In this document: positions 1 to 6,713 of the stretch, piece after piece
Layout of the letters: each line of letters begins with the position of its first letter
Numbering within the stretch: position 1 is the stretch's first letter
Source: JAWXCM01 sp034408745
GTDB taxonomy: Bacteria; Acidobacteriota; Terriglobia; Bryobacterales; Bryobacteraceae
Length of the DNA: 19,560 nt
NCBI GenBank assembly: GCA_034408745.1
Contig: JAWXCM010000035.1
Coordinates: 1 to 19,560 of the forward strand
Direction of reading: 5' to 3'
Notes under the pieces: generated by a model
What the model saw: only the letters and a program-made list of their open reading frames with translations
What the model was told of the DNA's origin: nothing
The model's database searches: none
Made by a program: the position numbers and the translations under genes

Positions 1-1
1 G

Positions 2-421
2 TATTACCGCGACGGTAAGCTCATGTCGGATCCTTCGCCCGGCAAGGCTGGCAGCCACGGCGCGCGCAAGCCTTTCGTCATCGAAAATCGCGTGAAGAAT
101 CACCCCATCACAAAAGGTCTGCCGGATAAGTGGATGCATGTCACCGACGAACTCTATGCCACCCTGCGCGGGCCTGGTGAGAATATGACCGTCCTTTCGA
201 CCGCTTACTCCGACCCGAACAACAAAGGCACCGGACGAGACGAGCCAGTTCTGATGGTGCTTTCATTCGGCAGGGGCCGCGTGTTCCACACCACGCTCGG
301 GCACGATGTCGCCGCGGTAAGCGGACCCGCCTTCGGAGTGACTCTGCTGCGCGGCACCGAATGGGCCGCCACGGGGAAGGTCCGCCAGAAGCTGCCGCCA
401 GACTTCCCCGCGGCGAAGTAA
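2..421 (+). CDS. ThuA domain-containing protein, C-terminal part (5' end outside window)
   Basis: The open frame runs in from the left edge (first full codon at 2) and stops with TAA at 419-421. About 139 residues are visible. They match the C-terminal half of the ThuA (trehalose-utilisation, glutamine-amidotransferase-like) fold: a YYRDGK/GSHG segment, then NHPITKGLP, a DELY element, GRGRVFHTTLGH and a closing RGTEWAATG. ThuA domains are common in secreted or sugar-related proteins of Acidobacteriota and Planctomycetes, but their reaction is poorly defined. The ATG at 23 lies inside conserved sequence and is not the real start. The next gene to the right is on the opposite strand, so this is the last gene of its plus-strand unit. 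Confidence 0.85.
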   Translation, partial: YYRDGKLMSDPSPGKAGSHGARKPFVIENRVKNHPITKGLPDKWMHVTDELYATLRGPGENMTVLSTAYSDPNNKGTGRDEPVLMVLSFGRGRVFHTTLGHDVAAVSGPAFGVTLLRGTEWAATGKVRQKLPPDFPAAK

Positions 422-682
422 CGAACGGTTGGCGGGGTCTGTCGGCCCAGGAAACTGGACCGGAATGAGGATGCGGTTTGCCACCTGTCCACGTGCTCGA
501 ATGCGGGAGGCAGGGAGCGCATGCAGAATTCATACGACATCGCGCAGGCGCGCAAAAGCGCAACGAAAACTCGAACGCTTCGAGCTGCGGTTTGCGGCTT
601 AAGACTAGCTCGCTTGTGGACGAGGCCCTGCGGGACAGTGGTCCCGCGGGAGGGGGTAGTGTAAATCTTCTGAAGCCTTCCC

Positions 683-706
683 GCTTCCTCGATAACGGAA
701 GCTTTT
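683..706 (+). terminator. Possible intrinsic terminator for the ThuA transcript
   Basis: Arms GCTTCC (683-688) and GGAAGC (697-702) form a 6-bp stem with an 8-base loop, followed directly by TTTT (703-706). The orientation suits the plus-strand ThuA gene, whose stop is about 260 bp upstream. The stem is short and the U-run is only four bases, so the call is tentative. Confidence 0.35.
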
Positions 707-746
707 GCAGCGTCGTTCAAAAGCACTTCTCCGCGGGCATGTGCGC

Positions 747-772
747 GGCTGAAAACCTGACGGTTTTCAGCC
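747..772. repeat. Perfect 10-bp inverted repeat (hairpin)
   Basis: Arms GGCTGAAAAC (747-756) and GTTTTCAGCC (763-772) flank a six-base loop. Neither strand has a T-run after it, so it is not a classic terminator. It lies about 35 bp beyond the stop of the truncated hydrolase-like gene. Confidence 0.7.
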
Positions 773-805
773 ATGGAATTCAGGCGTTCTTTGACAACTA
801 CTTAG

Positions 806-1180
806 TCAGCCCGGGTATAACGGCGCCAGCCGCACCAACCCCGTCGCCACCGTATGAGCTTCGTCCGCCCGCCGCGCTGACTTCTGCTCCTTCCACCGTC
901 CGCACAGGGCACTCAGATAGAGGCCGCCAAAGAACCCGCCATTCTCCACCGGAGTCCACCACGCCATCCCGTTCGGCTTCAGATCCTGGCAGTCTTCCGC
1001 AGTCGGCAGATCCACCTTGCCCTGGAACGGCGCATAGTCGTAGACGGTCCCATACTCCTTGTCGATGAACCGTGCCCACATCTCCTCATGGGCACGCTCA
1101 ATCGCCGCATCCGGCCCCGAGCCGCGCAGATGCGCAGCCCCGGCCACTCCAGCTATCCACGTTCGTCGAGTGATCATCAT
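806..1180 (-). pseudogene. Truncated secreted hydrolase-like protein (six-hairpin glycosidase-like N-terminus)
   Basis: The start is taken at ATG 1180-1178, because AGGAAG lies 8 bases upstream, inside the end of the preceding gene; the stop of that gene is only 5 bases away, so the two are coupled. The product opens with a twin-arginine-like MITRRTWIAGVAGAA leader, followed by a conserved-looking region with HEEMWARFIDKEYG, PNGMAWWTPVENGGFFGGLYL and DEAHTVATGLVRLA. This resembles the N-terminus of large Acidobacteriota/Planctomycetes proteins that I associate with alpha/alpha six-hairpin folds; I expect full-length relatives of several hundred residues. Here the frame ends after about 124 codons, and the last few residues (PLYPG) do not continue the pattern. 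I read it as a 3'-truncated remnant. A genuinely short protein cannot be excluded. Confidence 0.55.
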
Positions 1181-1185
1181 CGCGG

Positions 1186-3264
1186 TCACTTCCTGAAGCT
1201 CCACACCAACAGCCCCTGATACCCGCCCGGGATCAGAGCCTGACCATCATCCATGCCGACCACATAGCCAGGATGCTCGGGCAGCAGCATCGTGCTCAGC
1301 AGCATCGGCCGCTTCCGATCCGTAACATCCACCGCCGTCACCCGACCCGTAAGCGCATTGGCCGTAAACAAAGTATTCCCGAACAGCGACGGCTTGCCCC
1401 GCAGGTCATACCCTTCGACGCCATAAGCAGGCAACTCCTCGGTCGGCCGAGTTTCCCCGGGTTCCAACACCACATACTTGCCACTCACCGTCGTGGTGAT
1501 CCAGTTCTTCCCGTCCGCGGTCGACCCGTTCTCCGGAGCGAACCGATGCGGATAGGACCAACCCGTGAACTTCGGCGTCCCGGTCATGTCGAATTGGTAG
1601 AGCCCCGTCACAGTCCACATCACCATCGCATGCCGGTTCTCGGCGAAATTGATCGCGAACGGCCGCTTGTAGAACAGCCCGATGTGCAGATCCTCCAGCA
1701 CCAGTTTCGGCGTGGCCGCATTAGAAACGTCCACGATCTTGAGCAGATTCGGACCCACATGCAGCAGCACATGACGACCATCCGGAGCCACCGTTGCCTG
1801 CTGCACGGAGTGATCTCCAAACCGCAGTTGACCCACCCGCGTCAGCTTCTTGTCCGAGCCTCGCTGCCATATGGTCAACCCGCCCATGCCCTCCGCCACA
1901 TAAACCTTGTCGCCATGCGGAGTCGCGTCGTACGCAATGCCTTCGGTGCGAAACGAAGCCACTCGCTGTGGCCGCGGCCCGACGCGCACCGCCTCAATCC
2001 CCGCCGATCCCGCCGCTACCAATGCGACATTCGTCCCGTCCGCCTCCTTGTACCAGGGGATAGCCGAGTACACCTGTCCTTCCGACATATACAGCCGGTA
2101 CCGGGGATCCGCCGCCGCAGTCTCACGCTTCGGAATCGTCCACTTCGACACCGCGGGAGGATCCAGCGGAATCGCCAGCCCCGGCGCGGCAATCACATGC
2201 AGATCACTCCACGAGCCCGCCACATACAGATAGTCCTTCCCTACCCCGAGCCCCACCGCGGGACCAGGCTTGGCGTCCACAGGCATGCCGCCATCGCCAA
2301 TCCCGGGGACCACCGGAAGCTGGTGATGCGCGAGGAACTTCGGCTTCTGCGGATCCGCAATGTCCACCACGAACACGCCGTTGTACGTGTCGTTCATGTA
2401 CGCATAGTTCTTTGCCAGCCTGACCCGCCACGTGTCCATGTACAGGTTGTAGAACGGAGGCGTCTTCAGCCGCGAAAGGAAGCGTGGCTTCGCCGGATTC
2501 GAGATGTCGAAGATCTCCAGCCCGTGCCCCGACCCGTATCCAGGCTCACCCGGCTTCGGATAGGGAACGCTCGGTGTCGACGAGTGATGCCCCGTCGACA
2601 CGTACGCAATATTCCCCCGCACCGCGACTCCGTCGCCATACCCGGTCAGCGGAGCCGATGCGATCTGCACCGGCTTCCGCGGGTTTCTCGCATCCACCAC
2701 CACCAGTTCCTGCGTCCGCCAAACACCCACGTAGATATACCCGTCGTGCGCCGCGAGCGACTGCGCTTCTCCCACCCGAATCGTGCTCAAATGCTCGGGC
2801 CGGCGCGGATTCGTTACATCAATCAGCTCCACTCCCGCATGCCGATTCGCAATAAACGCGATATTGCCCGACAAACTCAGCCCGGTCGCCAGTTCAATCG
2901 AGTCGTAGTGGCTCAGCAGCGTTGGTTTCTCGCGCTTACTCACATCGACAAGGAAGAAACTGTCCTCACGTGCGGTGATATACGCGATGCCATCCCGCAC
3001 AATCAGCTGCCGCACATGCCCAAAGCCCCCGAGCTTGCTCACCACCTTCGGAGCTTTCGGGTTCGCCAGATCGGCAACATACAGCGTGCCGCCGCCGATC
3101 ACGTAGAGCGTGTTTCCATCCACTACTGCGTCGAAGGCGGGCCCAATCCCCAACTTGCCCACCTCCTCCAGCCGCGGCCCATAAATTCCGCCCGATCCAG
3201 GCTCGCCAGACCCCGCCACGCCAGCGAGCGCAAGCAGAGCGACACACTTCCAATATCGTGTCAA
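1186..3264 (-). CDS. Secreted LVIVD-repeat beta-propeller protein
   Basis: The 692-residue product starts at TTG 3264-3262, with AAGGAG six bases upstream. A signal peptide (roughly residues 1-20) precedes at least six LVIVD-type repeats in the N-terminal half. Each has a 'G..aYv......L.vvDvsnP..P..ls' pattern, for example ELIDVTNPRRPEHLS, LVVVDARNPRKP, LEIFDISNPAKPRFLS and VFVVDIADPQKPKFLA; a late copy reads VTAVDVTDRKRPMLLS. LVIVD repeats form propeller-like surface or periplasmic domains, usually for binding; no catalytic motif is visible. The gene lies 25 bp downstream of the TonB-receptor gene and just ahead of the truncated hydrolase-like gene, which suggests co-transcription and a shared role in handling an extracellular substrate. 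Confidence 0.8.
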   Translation of the reverse strand: MTRYWKCVALLALAGVAGSGEPGSGGIYGPRLEEVGKLGIGPAFDAVVDGNTLYVIGGGTLYVADLANPKAPKVVSKLGGFGHVRQLIVRDGIAYITAREDSFFLVDVSKREKPTLLSHYDSIELATGLSLSGNIAFIANRHAGVELIDVTNPRRPEHLSTIRVGEAQSLAAHDGYIYVGVWRTQELVVVDARNPRKPVQIASAPLTGYGDGVAVRGNIAYVSTGHHSSTPSVPYPKPGEPGYGSGHGLEIFDISNPAKPRFLSRLKTPPFYNLYMDTWRVRLAKNYAYMNDTYNGVFVVDIADPQKPKFLAHHQLPVVPGIGDGGMPVDAKPGPAVGLGVGKDYLYVAGSWSDLHVIAAPGLAIPLDPPAVSKWTIPKRETAAADPRYRLYMSEGQVYSAIPWYKEADGTNVALVAAGSAGIEAVRVGPRPQRVASFRTEGIAYDATPHGDKVYVAEGMGGLTIWQRGSDKKLTRVGQLRFGDHSVQQATVAPDGRHVLLHVGPNLLKIVDVSNAATPKLVLEDLHIGLFYKRPFAINFAENRHAMVMWTVTGLYQFDMTGTPKFTGWSYPHRFAPENGSTADGKNWITTTVSGKYVVLEPGETRPTEELPAYGVEGYDLRGKPSLFGNTLFTANALTGRVTAVDVTDRKRPMLLSTMLLPEHPGYVVGMDDGQALIPGGYQGLLVWSFRK

Positions 3265-3289
3265 AGTGTTCTCCTTATTCGCGTCGTTT

Positions 3290-6200
3290 TTAGAAGCTCA
3301 GGCGAAGGCCGAAGCGGAACTGCCGCTCCGTTTCACGAGCCGAAGTTACGGACATAAAGTTGCCCAGCGTCCGAAGCGTGCCGTCGCTGTTCAGCGTCAT
3401 GTTCGATGCGTTGGCGCCGGGGTTCAGGAACTGCGGCGTGTTCGTGAAGTTGAACGCTTCCGCCTTGAACTCCAGCCGGACTTTCTCCGCCAGCCGGAAC
3501 GTGCGGAAGATGCTCAGATCCATGTTCACCAGGCCCGGCCCGTCCAGAATGTTGCGACCCGTCGAGCCGAAACGAACATCCGTTACGGCGCGGAAGGCCA
3601 GCGGATCGTAGAAGGCCTCGCCCGGTCCGATCCTGCCCAGCTTGTTCACAACCGGGTTCACCTGATCCGCCGTCTGAATGTTGCCCGGGGCGTTCAGTGA
3701 GGTCGCCGCGGCCACCACCGTGAACGGTGAGCCCGTGTACATACTCACCATCGTGTTCGTCTGCCACCCACGAGCCAGTTGCGACGCCCAGCAGCTGCTG
3801 AGTAACGCCTTGCCCGGTCCGAACGGCAGCTCATACACAGCGCCGCCAACGAACATGTGCGTACGGTCATATCCCGCCCGCGCGCGGTTGCGTCCGATTA
3901 CCGGAGCATAGTTCCAACTCAAACCGGCCCACCCCGCATCGTCGGTCATGTTGATGGCTTTGGAATACGTGTAGGCGGTCTTCAGCATCAGCCCGTTGGA
4001 GAACTGGCGGTTCAGCGAAGCCTGCAGGCTGTGATAGTTGCTGCTCAGCCAGCCGTCCATCATCAGGGAGTCGACCCTGCGTCCGATGGTCGCATTCAGA
4101 GGACGGCCAAGCTGTCCGCCACCCGGTGCGGCCGCGTTTATGTCCAGGTCACCCGTCATCCGCGTCGACTGCGTGCCCACGTAAGCGACGCTCGAAACCA
4201 GGTCAAATGGCAGACGGCGCTCTGCCGTAAGGTTCCAGGACTGGATGTATCCCCGGTGGAACTTACCGCCCCACAGACTGCGCGGTCCCATCGACACCGT
4301 CGATGGCAGCGCAATCACCCCGCTCGAAACGTTCGGCACCGGAATCGCCGGAATGCCTTCGCTCAGCGTTCGAAACGGAGCGAACGTATTGTTCGGCTGG
4401 AACGTAGCCTCAATCACCGACGGATACAGCGCCCGCAGAGGCCTCGCCAGAGAAACAGGATCGATATTCATCCCGTATCCGCTCCGGATTACCGTATTGG
4501 AGCCGAGCCTGTAAGCGATACCAACACGCGGCGCAAACATTCCCTTGCTTACTTCAATTCCCGCGTTCTGCGGATTATTACCGACGCCGCCCAGATATAC
4601 CAAATTTGTGAAAGGATCCCACCGCTCAATTCCACGCTCGGCGCGCGTAATCAGAGGGTAATATTCCCACCGCACGCCGATATTCAGCGTTAAATTCCGA
4701 TTCACCTGCCAGCGGTCGCGCACATAGGCGCCAAACTGCCACTCGCGCCCAGTCTGAAGCTCAGTCTGCAAACTTCGCGACATCGCGCTCGGCAAACCCA
4801 GCAGGAACGCCGCGGAAGAGTTCAGATACGTCGGAACCGCGCCGCCGTTCAGCGCCGTCACTCCACCCGCAAAGGTGATCTGCCCCCGAGGGCCGCCCCC
4901 AATGTTGGGCTGCCAGGTGTTCAGGTGCATGTTAATCGCGTCAAAGCCGAAGCGAAGCTCATGCGCCCCCGCCACCTTGCTGACATTCGCGGTGTAGGTC
5001 CAGGAACGGTCCGCACGGAACAGCGGCATCCAGTTGTACGGGTTGCCCCAGTCGCCGAACCCCGTCGTGATCCACGGCATGCCGCTGTAGCGCTCGTCGC
5101 CGACGTTGGTGCCTGGGATACCCCAGATCTCCGTACCGTAGTTCTTCCCGAAATCCGGTGAGGTGCCCGTCGTGTCCAGGTACGACACGCCGAAGTTGCC
5201 GTCCAGCAGAAGGGTCGGCGTCAGCGCCCACGTGTGGCCGATGCTGCCCACATGCACCTTCGTGTCCGCCGTGCCCACGCCGAGGCTGCAAAGCCCGGGC
5301 CCGCCCGCCTCGCCCAAAGCATAGCCGCAGTCCACCAGTGCGTTCATGCGGCTGTACTTGGCCCACACCGAGTGCGTGGCTGTACGATTCCAGTTGATCT
5401 TACCGTCGTAGTTGTCCCGGTCCAGAACCTGGGTGCCCGCTCCCGCATAGTTCGACAGCAGACCCTGCAGATTCGGCAGCGGCACATCCCGCAGCAGCCG
5501 GACTGCCGGACCGCTGAACCGCGCAGCCGGAATCCGGTTGTCCGGGAACGGCGTGCGTCCTGTTCCAGTCTCCAGGTTCCCAGTCGCCGGATCATACAGC
5601 GTCACCGGAAGCCCACTGAAGTCGCCGGTACGCTGCTGCGCCGTCGGCACCGACAGCAAAACGGAGCGGCCCGACCGCTCGCGAAGCCCTTCAAACCCGC
5701 CAAAGAAGAACAGCTTGTTCCTGATAACAGGACCGCCGAGTGTCCCGCCCATGATGTTCGTCGTCGCCCTCGGCTTGCTCGGCGTACGCAGGAAGTAGTT
5801 GCGGGCGCGCAGTTTCTGATTGTCGTGATACCAAAACGCCACGCCGTGCAGATCGTTCGTACCGGACTTGGTGGTCACCGTCACCGCCGCTCCGCCCGCC
5901 ATCCCGACCTCGGCGTCAAACGAACTGGTGGTCACGTTGACCGCTTCAATCGTCTCCACCGGAGGCACATACGCAACGTGGTGCGGTAGCGACACAAAGA
6001 TATTCGCCGTGCCGTCTACCCGAGTCGTGTTGAAGTTCCGGTTCGTGCCATTCACGTTCGTCGTCAGCGACCGCTGCGGCGTATCCATGACGGCATTCTG
6101 CAGGGCAGCCGGAGTCGACCCCGGAGTCAGATTGATCAGACTCTGATAGTTCCTGTAGTTCGAGATCGGAAGGTTGACGATCGCCTTGGAGCCGATCTCG

Positions 6201-6616
6201 GTTCGTACGTCGGATTTCTCCGTCTGCAGCACGGCCGCGTCGCCGCTTACCGTAACCGAATCGGAGATGCTGCCCACCTCCAGCGCAAAGTCGACGCGCG
6301 TGACGCTGCTGATGGTAACCGGCACGCCGGTGCGATTCACCGGCTTGAACCCGGCCGCGTTAATCGAGACCGTATAGGCTCCGGGGAGCACGTTCGCCAG
6401 GTTGAACCGGCCCTGCTCGTCCGTCAACGCCTCGCGGATTTGCCCGGTGTCGGCCGCGGTTAACTTGACCGCGGCGCGGGGCACCTGCGACCCCGAACTG
6501 TCGGTCGCGACGCCAACCACTGTTCCATATAAGACCTGTGCTCTGGCCTGTGTACCGCTCCAGAGGGCTGCGGCAATCAGAGCCGCTGCGAAAACCTGAA
6601 TACAACGTGTTTGCAC
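3290..6616 (-). CDS. Oar-type TonB-dependent receptor with carboxypeptidase-regulatory domain
   Basis: The 1108-residue outer-membrane protein starts at GTG 6616-6614 with AGGAGG seven bases upstream. A signal peptide ends near ARA-Q (residue 26). Residues about 28-115 form a carboxypeptidase-regulatory-like (CarboxypepD_reg) beta-sandwich, with ...DEQGRFNLANVLPGAYTVSI... A plug follows to about 240 (VTVSGDAAVLQTEKS, LPISNYRNYQSLINLTPG). The rest is a long barrel rich in aromatic strands (NYFLRTPSKPRATTNIMGG, GGPVIRNKLFFFGGFEG) ending in a terminal Phe (RFGLRLSF), the usual outer-membrane assembly signal. Such Oar-like receptors occur in many copies in Acidobacteriota, and their substrates, often presumed to be polysaccharide or peptide, are mostly unknown. 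The gene sits between a membrane-anchored regulator-like protein and an LVIVD propeller protein on the same strand. Its upstream gap carries a C8 tract and spaced direct repeats. Confidence 0.92.
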   Translation of the reverse strand: MQTRCIQVFAAALIAAALWSGTQARAQVLYGTVVGVATDSSGSQVPRAAVKLTAADTGQIREALTDEQGRFNLANVLPGAYTVSINAAGFKPVNRTGVPVTISSVTRVDFALEVGSISDSVTVSGDAAVLQTEKSDVRTEIGSKAIVNLPISNYRNYQSLINLTPGSTPAALQNAVMDTPQRSLTTNVNGTNRNFNTTRVDGTANIFVSLPHHVAYVPPVETIEAVNVTTSSFDAEVGMAGGAAVTVTTKSGTNDLHGVAFWYHDNQKLRARNYFLRTPSKPRATTNIMGGTLGGPVIRNKLFFFGGFEGLRERSGRSVLLSVPTAQQRTGDFSGLPVTLYDPATGNLETGTGRTPFPDNRIPAARFSGPAVRLLRDVPLPNLQGLLSNYAGAGTQVLDRDNYDGKINWNRTATHSVWAKYSRMNALVDCGYALGEAGGPGLCSLGVGTADTKVHVGSIGHTWALTPTLLLDGNFGVSYLDTTGTSPDFGKNYGTEIWGIPGTNVGDERYSGMPWITTGFGDWGNPYNWMPLFRADRSWTYTANVSKVAGAHELRFGFDAINMHLNTWQPNIGGGPRGQITFAGGVTALNGGAVPTYLNSSAAFLLGLPSAMSRSLQTELQTGREWQFGAYVRDRWQVNRNLTLNIGVRWEYYPLITRAERGIERWDPFTNLVYLGGVGNNPQNAGIEVSKGMFAPRVGIAYRLGSNTVIRSGYGMNIDPVSLARPLRALYPSVIEATFQPNNTFAPFRTLSEGIPAIPVPNVSSGVIALPSTVSMGPRSLWGGKFHRGYIQSWNLTAERRLPFDLVSSVAYVGTQSTRMTGDLDINAAAPGGGQLGRPLNATIGRRVDSLMMDGWLSSNYHSLQASLNRQFSNGLMLKTAYTYSKAINMTDDAGWAGLSWNYAPVIGRNRARAGYDRTHMFVGGAVYELPFGPGKALLSSCWASQLARGWQTNTMVSMYTGSPFTVVAAATSLNAPGNIQTADQVNPVVNKLGRIGPGEAFYDPLAFRAVTDVRFGSTGRNILDGPGLVNMDLSIFRTFRLAEKVRLEFKAEAFNFTNTPQFLNPGANASNMTLNSDGTLRTLGNFMSVTSARETERQFRFGLRLSF

Positions 6617-6645
6617 TTGGGTGCCTCCTGTGTGAGGGCAATTCT

Positions 6646-6653
6646 CCCCCCCC
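6646..6653. repeat. C8 homopolymer tract in the receptor leader
   Basis: Eight consecutive C (G8 on the transcribed minus strand) lie about 30 bases upstream of the GTG start of the TonB receptor, outside the SD site. Mononucleotide tracts of this length can slip during replication. In other bacteria, tracts next to surface-protein genes cause phase variation; whether this one does is unknown. Confidence 0.8.
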
Positions 6654-6675
6654 GCGGCGTCGCGCCAGGAGTCGC

Positions 6676-6693
6676 GTAACCGCCATGTAACCG
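6676..6693 (-). promoter_or_regulatory. Paired 7-bp direct repeats with 11-bp spacing, possible operator
   Basis: GTAACCG occurs at 6676-6682 and again at 6687-6693 (CGGTTAC on the minus strand), separated by 4 bp, so the copies face the same side of the helix. The 7-4-7 arrangement is the geometry of OmpR/PhoB-class binding sites. It lies about 60-77 bp upstream of the receptor start, within the only non-coding gap in the block. Confidence 0.4.
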
Positions 6694-6713
6694 TTCAGAA
6701 TTAATGAAGTCAG

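Larger units (their letters stand above)
422..805. other. Unassigned 384 bp segment between convergent genes, rich in inverted repeats
   Basis: I recognise no gene here. Open frames cross it on both strands (for example a minus frame from 774 and a plus frame from 478), but neither has a good ribosome binding site or a familiar motif. Short palindromes lie at 570-584, 630-647, 683-702 and 747-772. The hydrolase-like gene entering from the right loses its homology at the right border, near 808-826, so this segment may be foreign or rearranged DNA that replaced the gene's 3' part. Confidence 0.5.

Noticed and set aside
205..774. 189-codon minus-strand frame starting beside the 747-772 hairpin
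   Set aside because: It overlaps the ThuA coding region antisense, and the upstream part shows no recognisable family pattern.
478..1068. 196-codon plus-strand frame
   Set aside because: Its second half is the antisense of the hydrolase-like remnant and becomes Pro/Ser/Arg-rich; the first half has no SD site or known motif.
1273..3357. 694-codon plus-strand open frame opposite the LVIVD propeller gene
   Set aside because: It is rich in Arg, His and Pro, has no family motif, and is the antisense of a well-supported gene; long antisense frames are common in GC-rich DNA.
3857..5989. Several long plus-strand frames opposite the TonB receptor gene
   Set aside because: They are Arg/His-rich antisense shadows of a clear coding sequence.
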